A DNA stretch of 64,000 bases from DATJLY01 sp963773665 (GTDB taxonomy: Bacteria > Pseudomonadota > Alphaproteobacteria > ATCC43930 > CGMCC-115725). The stretch covers positions 620,001-684,000 of the forward strand of contig CAVZBZ010000004.1 in the NCBI GenBank assembly GCA_963773665.1. Reading direction: 5' to 3'. Position numbers and translations under genes: made by a program. The notes below the pieces were generated by a model. That model made no database searches. It was not told where the DNA came from and saw nothing but the letters and a program-made list of their open reading frames with translations. Below, one piece after another: positions 17,773 to 27,221 of the stretch; position 1 is the stretch's first letter, and the number at the start of each line of letters is the position of its first letter.

Positions 17773-18748
17773 TGCTGAGGTCGGCGTACTGCTTCACGTT
17801 GGGAACCTCTTTCAACAGTCCCAGCTCGTGCTGCGTCTCGAGATTTCTCTGCAGCATCGCAAGATCGGGCAGGCCGGACGGGTCGCGGTAATAGTCCTTC
17901 TCGGTGAAGACCAGCCCCTTGAACCGTTCGGCCGGAATCTTGGTGGCGCGCGAGATGATTTGCAGCGCCTCGTCCTCGTTCGCCGGATCGACGTACCAGC
18001 GTACCGCTCGCAGCTCGTCCTCGAAGAAATCGACAAGCGCGGCGCGGTTCTTGTCGATGAAGGGTTTGCGCGCGCCGAAGAATGTCATCTGGGTCGGCCC
18101 CATCGAATCCTTCTGCGTATAGAGCACGCGCGCCTTGGCGCGGAAATCGGGATTGTTGGCGAAGACCGGCGGCGGACCGACGAGATCGGCCTTATGTTCC
18201 AGCAGCATCGAGGTCATGGTCGGGAACGGCACCTCGATCACGGTATAGTCCCGGCGCTCGACCAGGTGGTGCTTCGCCAGCATTGCCGTCATGCCGATAT
18301 ATGCCGCCGTGCCGATCGCGTTGGTCGCCAGCACCTTGCCCTTCAGATCCTCGATCTTGTCGATGCCGCCGTCCTTCAGCACCATGGATTCGGACGAGTA
18401 ATAGCCATCGACCCCGTCGCGGAACTCGTCGGCGAGGATGCGGAAATCGCTCATCCCGGCATTCTGCACGGCGGACGCGAAGGACGGATAGGCGATCGGG
18501 CCGACATCGACCTCGCCCGCGGCGAAGCCGGTGATCATCGGCGAGGTGCCTTCGAAATGCAGCGGCTCGACCGTGTAGGATTGGCCGAGATGGTGCGCGA
18601 TCCCGTCATGCGCGAACAGGATGGGCGGCAGCTCGGGCGGCGACGCGACCCACGCGAGGCGGATCTTCACCGGCTCGGCCGAAGCTCCGCCGGCGGCAAA
18701 GGCAAGCACTAATCCGGCGGCCAACCACGCAGCTGGTTGCAGTTTCAT
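17741..18748 (-). CDS. Secreted NMT1-like substrate-binding protein
   Basis: A 335-residue protein with a clear signal peptide (about 24 residues, ASA-EP) and the type II binding-protein pattern: an early LFAHDGIAHH lobe motif, AAGEVDVGPIAYPSF and DLKGKVLATNAIGT. Relatives are annotated as nitrate/sulfonate/taurine-type receptors. No transport ATPase or permease accompanies it. It is convergent with, and overlaps by 32 bp, the molybdenum hydroxylase gene, and is followed upstream by a VOC-fold gene on the same strand. The ligand is unknown. Confidence 0.75.
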   Translation of the reverse strand: MKLQPAAWLAAGLVLAFAAGGASAEPVKIRLAWVASPPELPPILFAHDGIAHHLGQSYTVEPLHFEGTSPMITGFAAGEVDVGPIAYPSFASAVQNAGMSDFRILADEFRDGVDGYYSSESMVLKDGGIDKIEDLKGKVLATNAIGTAAYIGMTAMLAKHHLVERRDYTVIEVPFPTMTSMLLEHKADLVGPPPVFANNPDFRAKARVLYTQKDSMGPTQMTFFGARKPFIDKNRAALVDFFEDELRAVRWYVDPANEDEALQIISRATKIPAERFKGLVFTEKDYYRDPSGLPDLAMLQRNLETQHELGLLKEVPNVKQYADLSIIEEAAKRLQ

Positions 18749-18788
18749 CGTCCCGTCCTCCCTTATTTTCTTGCCCCGTCCGGCGGGG

Positions 18789-19214
18789 TTAGACCGTCTC
18801 TGGCGCCTTCTTTGCCGCCATGGCCTCGTCGAGCGCGCCGTACCAGCCCTTTTCCGAGATGTCGAAGATCATGCCCTCGGGATCGAGGAACTTGCGCTCG
18901 AAATTCATGCCCTTGGGGTCGCCCAGGTCGAACGCATAGCTGCCGCCCATGGCTTCGATCTGCGCCTGCGCCGCCTGCATGTCCTCGACCCGGAATCCGA
19001 GATGGTGGATGCCGAGCCGCCCGTCGGCTGTCTTGGAGCCGGGACGGTTCACCACGTCGTAATTGAGGAGCGCCAGGTTCATAGTCCCGTCCGTGAGATA
19101 GACGGCGGTGTTCTTCACCTCGAAGGCGCGCTTCATCTCGAAGATCTGCTCGTAGAAGCATGTCGCCTTTTCGAGGTCGCGCACCACGACCGCGACGTGC
19201 CGGAGCTTTGCCAT
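18789..19214 (-). CDS. VOC (glyoxalase/dioxygenase fold) family protein
   Basis: A 141-residue vicinal-oxygen-chelate protein with two beta-alpha-beta-beta-beta modules. Candidate metal ligands are His6 in LRHVAVVV, His in GIHHLGF and the late Glu/Asp in FLDPEGMIFDI. ATG 19214 has an AAGGGCAGG sequence before it. VOC proteins include lactoylglutathione lyases, ring-cleaving dioxygenases and epimerases; which one this is cannot be told. It lies just upstream (same strand) of the binding-protein gene at 17741. Confidence 0.75.
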   Translation of the reverse strand: MAKLRHVAVVVRDLEKATCFYEQIFEMKRAFEVKNTAVYLTDGTMNLALLNYDVVNRPGSKTADGRLGIHHLGFRVEDMQAAQAQIEAMGGSYAFDLGDPKGMNFERKFLDPEGMIFDISEKGWYGALDEAMAAKKAPETV

Positions 19215-19312
19215 GGCCTGCCCTTTCCAAAAATGCCGGTGGAAAGGGTACAGGAGGCGCGCGAACGGCGCCACCCGGGGGATCGCGGCGGGTGACGTCG
19301 TTTGCCGAAGAG

Positions 19313-19951
19313 CTAGACCTTGAATTCGCCCGGCAATGACACGACGCGCTGCGGCGCGTGCTCCTCGTTGCCCGGCTGCGCCTGGACGTCGCCCGAGATC
19401 TGGCCGCCCAGCTCAATCTCGAGCTGGCCATAGCGCACCGTGCCGGTGACCTTACCGGTGGCGCGGATCAGGAGCCGCTTCCGGACCGTGAGCGAGCCTT
19501 CGTAGCGGCCGCGGATCTCCGCCTCGTCGATCGAGGCCGTGCCTTTCATGAGCCCGGCCTCGGCGATCTCGATCTCGCGGCAGTTGTTGAGATTGGCCTC
19601 GACCGTGCCCTCGACGACGAGGCGCTCGCACGACGTGATCTCGCCGGTAAGCGAGATCTCGCGGCCGACGATGAGGCGCCGCATTTCGCTGTCGCGCTTC
19701 GGCGTCGGGATGATCGGCGCGTGGCCGTCGGCGCGGCGCGGCGTCTCGGCCGGGCGCGGCGACAGCGGCGTGGGGGTAGGCGTGGCGGTGGGGCCGCCCG
19801 GGGTGCTCGCCGCGGCGGCGGCCGGCATCGGCCGCGCGGTTGGGCCAAGCGGCCGCGGCGCCGACGGTTTCGGGGGAAGGCCCAGATCCGGCGTGTCGGC
19901 CATCGGGGAAGCTCCTTCCTGGTCACTCTTCTTTCGGCTGAATATCGACAT
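19313..19951 (-). CDS. Bactofilin, polymer-forming cytoskeletal protein
   Basis: The 212-residue protein has a proline/alanine-rich disordered N-terminus (about 85 residues). It is followed by a beta-helical bactofilin domain with repeating short valine/glycine turns (LIVGREISLTGEI, VVEGTVEANL, GRYEGSLTVRKRL, GKVTGTVRYGQLEIELGG). Bactofilins self-assemble without nucleotide and organise cell-wall enzymes or appendages. ATG 19951 fits the MSIFSRKK start common in alphaproteobacterial bactofilins. It is a single gene, divergent from the kinase at 20188; the 236-bp gap between them shows no other gene. Confidence 0.9.
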   Translation of the reverse strand: MSIFSRKKSDQEGASPMADTPDLGLPPKPSAPRPLGPTARPMPAAAAASTPGGPTATPTPTPLSPRPAETPRRADGHAPIIPTPKRDSEMRRLIVGREISLTGEITSCERLVVEGTVEANLNNCREIEIAEAGLMKGTASIDEAEIRGRYEGSLTVRKRLLIRATGKVTGTVRYGQLEIELGGQISGDVQAQPGNEEHAPQRVVSLPGEFKV

Positions 19952-20187
19952 GGCAGTCGGCACCTGGAATGTTCATTGGGCGTGCGACGGGGCAAGGATC
20001 GCCGCCTTCCGGTAAACCCGGCGTTACCTCCGCCGGGCCAGCGCGATCGTCCGTTGCGCGAAGCCCTACCATACTCGCGGAGGGCGCGCCCGACAAAGCG
20101 GATTGTGCGCCGCGGCAAGCGCGCTTGCTCCGCGAAGGCAAGCTTCTATACTCGCGCGCCCCCCTTCCCGCCCCCGGACGAGAAAAA

Positions 20188-21183
20188 ATGGCCGCTTCCC
20201 AAATCGACGTGCTCGGCATCGGCAACGCCATGGTCGACGTGCTGGCCCGCACCGATGACGGTTTTCTTACGGCGCAGGGCCTGGTCAAGGGCACCACGGC
20301 GCTCATCGATGCGGCGCGCGCCGAATCGCTCTATGGCCAGATGGGACCCGGCATCGAGATGTCGGGCGGTTCGGTCGCCAACACCGTCGCCGGGGTCGCG
20401 TCCTTGGGCGGCAGCGGCGCCTATATCGGCAAGGTGCGGGACGATGGGCTCGGCCGAGTCTTCGCGCACGATCTGCGCTCGATCGGCGTGCGCTTCACGA
20501 CGCCGGCCTCGACCCAGGGGCCGGCGACGGCGCGCTGCCTCATCCTTGTCACAGCGGACGCGCAGCGCACCATGAACACCTATCTCGGCGCCTGCGTCGA
20601 GCTGGGGCCGGAGGACATCGACGCGGCACTCCTCGATGCGGCGCAGGTGACATATCTCGAGGGCTACCTGTTCGACCCGCCGCGCGCCAAGACGGCCTTC
20701 CGCCAAGCCGCCGACATCGCCCACAAGGCGGGGCGCAAGGTCAGCCTGTCGCTGTCCGATCCGTTCTGTGTCGAGCGCCACCGCGCCGACTTCCGCGCGC
20801 TGGTGCATCACCATATCGACATCCTCTTCGCCAACGAGATCGAGATCTGCTCGCTCTACGAGACCAAGGATTTTTCCGCGGCTATGGCGGCGGTACGCGG
20901 CGAATGCGACATCGCGGTGCTGACCCGGAGCGCGCAAGGCTCGGTCATCGTCACCCCGCGCGAGGCGGTGTCGGTCGCGGCCGCGCCCGTGGCCAAGGTG
21001 GTCGACACGACGGGCGCCGGCGACCTTTACGCGAGCGGGTTCCTCTATGGCCTGACCCATGGCCTGCCGCTCGCCGTCTGCGGCAAGCTCGGCAGCCTGT
21101 GCGCCGCCGAGGTCATCAGCCATTTCGGCGCCCGCCCCGAAACCTCGCTCAAGGAGCTTGCGGCCAAGGCGGGACTCGTCTGA
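20188..21183 (+). CDS. PfkB family carbohydrate kinase, adenosine kinase-like
   Basis: A 331-residue ribokinase-fold enzyme. GGSVANTVAGVASLGG near residues 60-75 is the PfkB-1 signature region and DTTGAGDLYASGF near residue 274 is the PfkB-2 signature with the catalytic aspartate and anion hole. The overall pattern (GIGNAMVDVLA, SLSDPFCVERHR) is that of alphaproteobacterial adenosine kinases, which phosphorylate adenosine to AMP. ATG 20188 is the only start compatible with the conserved N-terminus. It lies 125 bp upstream of typA. Confidence 0.85.
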   Translation: MAASQIDVLGIGNAMVDVLARTDDGFLTAQGLVKGTTALIDAARAESLYGQMGPGIEMSGGSVANTVAGVASLGGSGAYIGKVRDDGLGRVFAHDLRSIGVRFTTPASTQGPATARCLILVTADAQRTMNTYLGACVELGPEDIDAALLDAAQVTYLEGYLFDPPRAKTAFRQAADIAHKAGRKVSLSLSDPFCVERHRADFRALVHHHIDILFANEIEICSLYETKDFSAAMAAVRGECDIAVLTRSAQGSVIVTPREAVSVAAAPVAKVVDTTGAGDLYASGFLYGLTHGLPLAVCGKLGSLCAAEVISHFGARPETSLKELAAKAGLV

Positions 21184-21307
21184 GCCATTGCCGATCGGCG
21201 CCGCGATCCCCATTTAACTCGAAGGCCGCAGGGGTCGCGCGTAGGGCGCGGTTCCCAAGCGGCCTTTGTGCATCCTCCGCGAGCTTCTGCGCTGAAATGT
21301 ATTGGTA

Positions 21308-23143
21308 ATGGACATCCGCAACATCGCCATCATCGCGCACGTCGATCACGGCAAGACGACGCTGGTCGATCAGCTGCTGCGCCAGAGCGGCGCGTTCCGC
21401 GCCAATCAACAGGTGCAGGAGCGCGCGCTCGACAGCAACGACCTCGAGCGCGAGCGCGGCATCACCATCCTCGCGAAATGCACCTCGCTCGTGTGGAAGG
21501 GAACGCGCATCAACATCGTCGATACGCCCGGCCATGCCGATTTCGGCGGCGAGGTCGAGCGCATCCTCAGCATGGTGGACGGCGTCCTGGTGCTGGTCGA
21601 CGCGGCCGAGGGGCCGATGCCGCAGACCAAGTTCGTGACCATGAAGGCGCTGCGCCAGGGCTTGCGGCCCATCGTCCTCATCAACAAGGTCGACCGGTCC
21701 GACGCGCGGCCGATCGAAGTCCACAACGAGATCTTCGATCTTTTCGCCGTACTCGACGCCGACGAGGCGCAGCTCGATTTCCCGACCCTCTATTCCTCCG
21801 GCCGCGCCGGTTGGGCGGTTGCGGACCTTGGCGACAAGCGCACCGATCTGGCACCTCTCTTCGACCTCATCGTCGCGCACGTGAAGCCGCCCGTGGCGGT
21901 GCAGAACGCGCCCTTCGCCATGCTGACGACGACGCTCGAATACGACCCCTATCTTGGCCGTGTCCTCACCGGCCGGATCGCGCAAGGGCAGGCGCGGATC
22001 AACATGCCGGTGAAGGCCCTTTCCCGCGAGGGACGGGTGATCGAGGAGGCGCGCCTGACGAAGCTTCTGGCCTTCCGCGGCCTCGACCGCCGCCCGATCG
22101 AGGAGGCGGAAGCCGGCGACATCATCGCCATCGCCGGGCTCGAGCGCGCGACGGTGGCCGACACGATCTGCGCGCCCGAGCTGCAGGAGGCGCTGCCCGC
22201 CACGCCCATCGATCCGCCGACGCTCGCCATGACTTTTGCGGTAAACGACAGCCCGCTTGCGGGCCGCGAGGGCAGCAAGGTCACGGGCCGCATGATCGCC
22301 GAGCGCCTGAAGCGCGAAGCCGAGGGCAACGTCGCCATCCGCGTCAGCGAGAGCGAGGAGAAGGACGCGGTCGAAGTGGCCGGGCGCGGCGAGCTGCAAT
22401 TGGGCGTGCTGATCGAGACCATGCGGCGCGAGGGCTACGAGCTTTCGATCTCGCGCCCGCGCGTGCTGATGAAGCAGGATTCCGAGACCGGCCGCCGCCT
22501 CGAGCCGGTCGAGGAGGTGGTGATCGACGTGGACGACGATTTCACCGGCATCGTCGTCGAAAAGCTCGCGGCGCGGAAGGGCGAGCTGCGCGACATGCGG
22601 CCCTCGGGAGGGGCCAAGCAGCGCCTCATCTTCCATGCGCCGACGCGCGGCCTCATCGGCTATCAGGGCGAATTCCTGACCGATACGCGCGGCACCGGCG
22701 TGATGAGCCGCCTGTTCCGCGGCTACGAGCCGTGGAAGGGCGCGATCGAAGGGCGGCGCAACGGCGTCCTCATCTCGAACGGCGAAGGCGCCGCAGTGGC
22801 CTATGCGCTGTGGAACCTCGAGGAGCGCGGGCCGATGTTCATCACGCCCGGCACGCAGGTGTACGAGGGCATGATCGTCGGCGCCCACAGCCGCGGCAGC
22901 GATCTCGTGGTCAATCCGCTGAAGGGCAAGCAGCTCACCAACATCCGCACCACTTCGAAGGACGAGGCGGTGCGCCTCACGCCGCCGATCCTCATGACCC
23001 TGGAACAGGCGATCGCCTATATCGACGACGACGAGCTCGTCGAGGTGACGCCGAAATCGATCCGCATGAGGAAGCGCCTCCGCGACGCCAACGCGCGCAA
23101 ACGCCTCGCCCGCGCCGCCGAGGCGGAGGCCGAGGCCGGCTGA
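21308..23143 (+). CDS. typA: Ribosome-associated translational GTPase TypA/BipA
   Basis: A 611-residue translational GTPase. G1 AHVDHGKT at residues 10-17, switch I ERGITI, G3 DTPGHADF and G4 NKVD are intact. They are followed by domains II, III and V and a C-terminal domain with the TypA signatures RGLIGYQGEFLTDTRG and NPLKGKQLTNIR. TypA binds the 70S ribosome under stress and assists large-subunit assembly. ATG 21308 is preferred to an in-frame TTG two codons upstream. Length is the usual one. Confidence 0.95.
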   Translation: MDIRNIAIIAHVDHGKTTLVDQLLRQSGAFRANQQVQERALDSNDLERERGITILAKCTSLVWKGTRINIVDTPGHADFGGEVERILSMVDGVLVLVDAAEGPMPQTKFVTMKALRQGLRPIVLINKVDRSDARPIEVHNEIFDLFAVLDADEAQLDFPTLYSSGRAGWAVADLGDKRTDLAPLFDLIVAHVKPPVAVQNAPFAMLTTTLEYDPYLGRVLTGRIAQGQARINMPVKALSREGRVIEEARLTKLLAFRGLDRRPIEEAEAGDIIAIAGLERATVADTICAPELQEALPATPIDPPTLAMTFAVNDSPLAGREGSKVTGRMIAERLKREAEGNVAIRVSESEEKDAVEVAGRGELQLGVLIETMRREGYELSISRPRVLMKQDSETGRRLEPVEEVVIDVDDDFTGIVVEKLAARKGELRDMRPSGGAKQRLIFHAPTRGLIGYQGEFLTDTRGTGVMSRLFRGYEPWKGAIEGRRNGVLISNGEGAAVAYALWNLEERGPMFITPGTQVYEGMIVGAHSRGSDLVVNPLKGKQLTNIRTTSKDEAVRLTPPILMTLEQAIAYIDDDELVEVTPKSIRMRKRLRDANARKRLARAAEAEAEAG

Positions 23144-23237
23144 CGCGGCGGGCGTCGACCGCGCCCGCTGGGCGTGATACTCTTCCCGCATTCAACAAGA
23201 AAATTCCGGTTCCGGCACTCACCGAGGGGAGGTTGTC

Positions 23238-23573
23238 ATGCCCATCTTCGTCACCCAGGGTCGCTTCACGCGCGAATATGTCCGCGGCGGATTGGCCAAA
23301 CCCGAGGACCGGCAGGCCGCGATCGCGCGGCTTTGCGAGCAGGCCGGCGGCCGCATGATCTCGCTGCACTTCACGCTCGGCCAGTACGATTTCATGGTCC
23401 TGTCGGACATGCCCGACGCGCAGGCGGCGGCCATGCTGTCGCTCGTCGCAAGCGGCGCCGGCGGTATCCAGGACGTCATCACCACCCAGGCCTTCACCAC
23501 GGCCCAGGCGAAGGAGCTGTTCGAGCGCGCCGGCAAGATCGCCGGCGCCTACAAGCCGATGGGCGGCTCGTAA
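23238..23573 (+). CDS. GYD domain protein
   Basis: A 111-residue protein of the GYD family, named for a motif that here reads LGQYDFMVL (about residues 49-57). A ferredoxin-like fold is predicted, with QGRFT at the start and an alternating hydrophobic pattern throughout. A strong GAGGGGAGG ribosome-binding site precedes ATG 23238. The function of this small cytosolic family is unknown. It ends 65 bp before the tRNA gene and is the last chromosomal gene before the island. Confidence 0.85.
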   Translation: MPIFVTQGRFTREYVRGGLAKPEDRQAAIARLCEQAGGRMISLHFTLGQYDFMVLSDMPDAQAAAMLSLVASGAGGIQDVITTQAFTTAQAKELFERAGKIAGAYKPMGGS

Positions 23574-23638
23574 CACGACCGCGCGGGGCCGGTTGACGCT
23601 TGCGCCGCCGGCCCCCTAATGTGCCGCGCCGCTCCGGG

Positions 23639-23713
<75 letters not shown>

Positions 23714-24632
23714 ATAAAATCAATATCTTACATGGGAGGGCTAGCGACCAAAACAGGTCGGGGTAGCAAATGGGGTAGCAATTGACCCCTAACCCGCTCC
23801 CCGGAGCCGCTTGGATCGGCATGCCGGTATCTCCGAAGATTGTTTTCCGGTTGCTCGCCGCCGAACCCTCGTGCTGATTTGTCGCCCGGCTCAGCGTCGC
23901 GCCACATTCAAGCCCTGCCGTGGCGGCAATGCCTCATCGCCTGAATCCGAGGCATCCAATGACCAGCACCGTAACGAGACCGAGAAGCCGCACACGCCCG
24001 TGACCCGCGGGACCGACCGCCGAGTGTTGCCAACCCCGAAATGCGCGTTCGGTGCTAGACCGTTCAGTGCGGCAACAACGACATCGATGTACTACCTCCC
24101 CTGGCGGGCTGTCCCGGTGAGATGGATCGACCGGGGTGGGGGGTAAATCCTTCGGAGCCTCATGGCCGGTCCATTTTTGCCGGTGCCGCGTACGTCACTG
24201 TTGCCAAGTACCTCCGAAAAAATTGTCAAAAACAACTCATGGGAGTCCCGGTGTCTTGCAGCCGGGAATTTTGCTAGATGCGTCTGAGGCGTCGTTCGCA
24301 CTTCGATGAAAATGTCTCAAAGCAGCGAGTGATTTCACCGAAACGTGGGGCGTCGGCGAGGGACTCCAATTCCGGGTGCACCCTCTCCAATGAGATCCGT
24401 TTGTCGGCGGCGTGCCGTTCATCATGCGGAGACCTTTCTCGATCAGTCGATGCAGGTGTCGGCGCAGCGCGAGGACAACCACCAGCTTGCGAATGGCGAG
24501 CAAGTGCGGACGGTGACGGGCCTTGCGATGTATGCGCGTCCCAGTTTCGATTTCAGCGGGTTTTGGCATAGAGCAGGAAAGAGGCCGCCATAAGTGGCGG
24601 AGTGAGCCGCTCTGGCGACTCACGGTCAGGGC
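23714..24632. other. Left end of the island, no supportable gene
   Basis: This 919-bp stretch has open frames on both strands, but none has a convincing start, ribosome-binding site or recognisable protein pattern. It begins with two GGGGTAGCA copies next to attL. The composition changes repeatedly, as in degraded mobile DNA. I see no intact insertion sequence. Confidence 0.5.
23760..23780 (+). repeat. Paired GGGGTAGCA repeats next to attL, possible integrase arm sites
   Basis: GGGGTAGCA occurs at 23760-23768 and 23772-23780. The same core recurs near the other end of the island (44109-44116 inverted, 44128-44135, 44171-44178). Short repeats next to both attachment sites are what arm-type integrase binding sites look like. 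Confidence 0.4.
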
Positions 24633-24647
24633 GTGCTAGATGATGCC

Positions 24648-24941
24648 ATGCTGTTCGATATATCACCCAACGTGAAGCAGATTCGCTCCTACGCGCAGGC
24701 GGCTTTGGACGCCTATACCTTTCTGTCACCCGATGACGGACGCGATGCAGCGAGCGGTTATCTTCTATCGCTCCTTGCCTACCTCGACGCGCTAGATGAC
24801 CATGGCAAAGACTTGGTGATAGCGGGCGTCCTTCCAGTCGAAGGCGGGATTGACCTTGAACGATCGCGTGGTGACGACGACGTTGTGCAATTGCGTCGCT
24901 GGTACCTCAACCAAGGTACCGTCGGGTCGGAATCCCCTTAG
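24648..24941 (+). CDS. Possible small protein, uncertain
   Basis: The first 48 or so codons from ATG 24648 read like a real helical protein (QIRSYAQAALDAYTFL, GYLLSLLAYLDALDDHG). The second half is antisense to the better supported gene at 24792-25124. It may be a truncated gene whose real 3' part was lost. No family is recognised. Confidence 0.25.
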   Translation: MLFDISPNVKQIRSYAQAALDAYTFLSPDDGRDAASGYLLSLLAYLDALDDHGKDLVIAGVLPVEGGIDLERSRGDDDVVQLRRWYLNQGTVGSESP

Positions 24942-25124
24942 ATTTTGCGTGCCGGAATATGTCTCGTAAAGAATGTGCGGCTGCATCACGACTGGCGCAC
25001 CGCCGATCGCAAATTCGATTTCCACGCGCTGACTTATGGCGGCGCATATTGCGACGCCCTCGGGGGTGTTTGTAGGGTCAACTCCCATCGGCAACGCCTC
25101 TCCAGCTTTTACCGCCGCGAGCAT
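24792..25124 (-). CDS. Small protein resembling a WYL-like domain
   Basis: A 110-residue protein. The pattern VEIEFAIGGAPVVMQPH, then LRGFRPDG, then ATQLHNVVVTTRSF is reminiscent of the small stand-alone WYL-like proteins (I..R..VEF.Y.G..R.VEPH, later a bulky-residue strand and a T...F strand). WYL domains bind ligands or nucleic acids and often regulate defence genes. There is no helix-turn-helix. The resemblance is a visual pattern match only. It is transcribed away from the SIR2 operon. Confidence 0.45.
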   Translation of the reverse strand: MLAAVKAGEALPMGVDPTNTPEGVAICAAISQRVEIEFAIGGAPVVMQPHILYETYSGTQNLRGFRPDGTLVEVPATQLHNVVVTTRSFKVNPAFDWKDARYHQVFAMVI

Positions 25125-25425
25125 TCAAATAGCACGGGGTGGTCGTTTCCTTCGGAGGTCGCCAAGCAGGTCGGGGCGACATCATCCGCAACAAGCAGAG
25201 CGAGGGTGACTCTTATGTCGGCTTTGTGCCAATGGTGAATTTTCCGATTTCGGAACGTGTCCTTTGGCGGGCCGCCTATATCGCGGGGGCGGGGAGAGCT
25301 TTCTGCTGGGTTGCAGGAACTTGAGGGCGCACATACCATGAGAATCAGGACCGGCCAGAAAGCCTTGACTGTTAAATCCGGAGCTCGAAACAAGACTCCT
25401 TGGTTCAATCGAAGCGGGTCAACTG
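25125..25425. other. Gap upstream of the SIR2 operon
   Basis: Open frames here have no recognisable product. The last 57 bases (25369-25425) are in frame with the SIR2 gene and encode plausible SIR2-family residues (ELETRLLGSIEAGQL), but contain no ATG, GTG or TTG. A TGA at 25366 closes the frame upstream. The real SIR2 start may therefore be unconventional or hidden by an indel. Confidence 0.5.
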
Positions 25426-26691
25426 ATGGTCGTCTGCGGCGCCGGTCTCTCAATGGCGGCACCTAGCAATTTACCTTCCGCCCGGGCCGTGGCAGAGGCC
25501 TGCTTTGATAAGTATGTTGTTGCAATCGACCCGGCTTGCGATTTGGCGCTGCGTGAGAATTTAGAGGCCTTCGCCGAGCATTTTTCGCCGCTAGGCACTC
25601 TCAAATCGGTGTTCATTCGCGAACTTGTTCCATGGAACCTCTTTGCGCGGCCACCCAATCTCGGTCACACAGCGATAGCGGATTTCCTGCTGACGCGCAC
25701 CGCCGTCGCAGCGCTGTCGGCTAATTATGATTTCCTGATCGAACGTTGTGCCTGGGATTATGGCGCCGAATTCCACGCGTCGCTTGACGGCGACCACGCA
25801 ACCGTCCAGTCAACCAAACACAGTCCGCTTCTCAAATTTCACGGCTGCCAAAATCTGAGCCCGGAGGAGACGGTCTGGACGAAATCGCAATTGAACGAGC
25901 CGGCCATCGCAGCCCGCATCGGTAAAAGCCGGATCTGGATGGCCGCGAATTTGCGCGAGAAGGATATGCTCGTCGTGGGATTCTGGACCGACTGGGCCTA
26001 TCTAAATGAAGTGATCGGCAAGGCCCTGACAGAAGTGACGCCCCTCTCGGTTACCGTTGTCAACATGGCGACGCCGGAGCAATTGCAAGACAAGGCACCC
26101 GAGCTTTGGGATCTGGCACATGCCGAACACGTGACCTTCACCCACGTGCAGCAGGACGGCGCGCAGTTCCTCGATGAGTTGCGTCGCGCCTATTCGCGGT
26201 CGTTCTTGCGCAAGGTGATCCACGCGGGAGTCGAAACCTTCGAGGCGGAGACGGGCGTGGCATGTGCGCCGCAATGGCTTGAGGTCGCGGATCACAGTAG
26301 CCAAGCGCTATACGACCTGCGCCGGGACGCGGAGGGCGTGCCGCACACGCTGCCGGCTCGCCAGAAGTCTCCAAGGGCCTCCGAACCGCTCGGTTTCTTT
26401 CATCTGTTGATGCGGCACGCTGGAGCTGTTCAAACGCCGGAAGGGTATAGCTACAAGGGTCTGACGATTCGAGTCGTCAACGGCGCCAACACCATCTTGA
26501 GCAGAATGGCGGCGCGCTACGCCGAACCACCCTCGGTATCGGGCGCCGCGATAACCGCCGCAATCGGCTCAATCAATCTCGGTTTGCCCGATGATATAAT
26601 CCGCACTGGCATACCCGGCGATATCGTCCGGCCGGCCACTGTCAGTCGATGGCTCGATTTCGCGGCGGCGAGAGAGGCGCTTCGTCTCTGA
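25426..26691 (+). CDS. SIR2-like NADase effector, first gene of a SIR2/middle/ABC-ATPase cassette
   Basis: A 421-residue protein with an N-terminal SIR2-like domain. The NAD-binding GAGLSM is at residues 5-10, SANYDFLIE carries the N-x-D pair at residues 100-102, LLKFHGC has the catalytic-type histidine at about 139, and VVGFWTDW is near 183-190. The C-terminal 200 residues match nothing I recognise. In anti-phage systems (Thoeris ThsA, DSR, SIR2-APAZ) such domains degrade NAD+ when triggered. The stop overlaps the next ATG (TGATG). The start is uncertain because coding-like sequence continues upstream of ATG 25426. Inference: toxic effector released or activated by the ATPase partner. Confidence 0.8.
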   Translation: MVVCGAGLSMAAPSNLPSARAVAEACFDKYVVAIDPACDLALRENLEAFAEHFSPLGTLKSVFIRELVPWNLFARPPNLGHTAIADFLLTRTAVAALSANYDFLIERCAWDYGAEFHASLDGDHATVQSTKHSPLLKFHGCQNLSPEETVWTKSQLNEPAIAARIGKSRIWMAANLREKDMLVVGFWTDWAYLNEVIGKALTEVTPLSVTVVNMATPEQLQDKAPELWDLAHAEHVTFTHVQQDGAQFLDELRRAYSRSFLRKVIHAGVETFEAETGVACAPQWLEVADHSSQALYDLRRDAEGVPHTLPARQKSPRASEPLGFFHLLMRHAGAVQTPEGYSYKGLTIRVVNGANTILSRMAARYAEPPSVSGAAITAAIGSINLGLPDDIIRTGIPGDIVRPATVSRWLDFAAAREALRL

Positions 26692-27221
26692 TGGATATTG
26701 GAACTCAGACCGAGATCATTCTGCGCGAGGCCGGTTTCGAAACCTGGCCGTGGACCGGCGGCACCGTGCCCGTCATTTGTTTTGAAAATGCTGTTGTCGC
26801 GGGTTTCGTGCATCTGTTCAGCTCAGCACAGGATTTGTTGACCCTCTGGGAGCAAGCGCAGCACGCGACCCTCAATCGTCATAGCGTGTCGCTTCGATCG
26901 GCTGGCGCTAAGGCCTGGAACATCTACTCCATTTTCCTTGCGGAGACCGGTACCCCCGAGATCGCCCGCCAGATCGAGCGCATCGAGGAGGATTTCTCCA
27001 TGGCCCGCAAGCTTGCCCGCGGCGATATCCGCAGCGCAGACGATCTTCGCGCGGCACTGCTACCGCTCCTGCCCATTCAGGCCCAACCCTCCCTGGGTAA
27101 GTCCCACATTTCCGAGCGTCTGCGGTCGCGTCTAAGCGAGCTTTCTCCGGCGGTGGTTGAAGCATTCATCGGACCCACGTCCGCGCCGGATGTGGCGCAT
27201 ATGATCGAGACTGACCCATGA
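26691..27221 (+). CDS. Middle component of an ABC-three-component-like system
   Basis: A 176-residue mixed alpha/beta protein. ATG 26691 lies within the SIR2 stop (TGATG), with GAGAGAGG upstream, and the gene overlaps the ATPase start by 4 bp (ATGA). Visible features are an aromatic-rich N-terminal strand pair (FETWPWTGG, VICFENAVVAGFVHLF), a conserved-looking KAWNIYSIFL core, an IERIEEDF helix and an ALLPLLPI strand. It has no enzymatic motif. Its position between effector and ATPase, and the KAWN-Y-FL core, fit the small 'middle component' proteins described by Aravind and colleagues in ABC-3C conflict systems. Role inferred: coupling the ATPase to the effector. Confidence 0.65.
   Translation: MDIGTQTEIILREAGFETWPWTGGTVPVICFENAVVAGFVHLFSSAQDLLTLWEQAQHATLNRHSVSLRSAGAKAWNIYSIFLAETGTPEIARQIERIEEDFSMARKLARGDIRSADDLRAALLPLLPIQAQPSLGKSHISERLRSRLSELSPAVVEAFIGPTSAPDVAHMIETDP

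Noticed and set aside
24237..24623. Open frames on both strands near the island's left end, considered as transposase remnants
   Set aside because: No DDE or HTH signature and no terminal inverted repeats could be seen.
25109..25462. Minus-strand frame upstream of the SIR2 operon, possible lipoprotein
   Set aside because: The apparent lipobox region lacks a preceding signal sequence and start, and the frame overlaps the SIR2 coding start.
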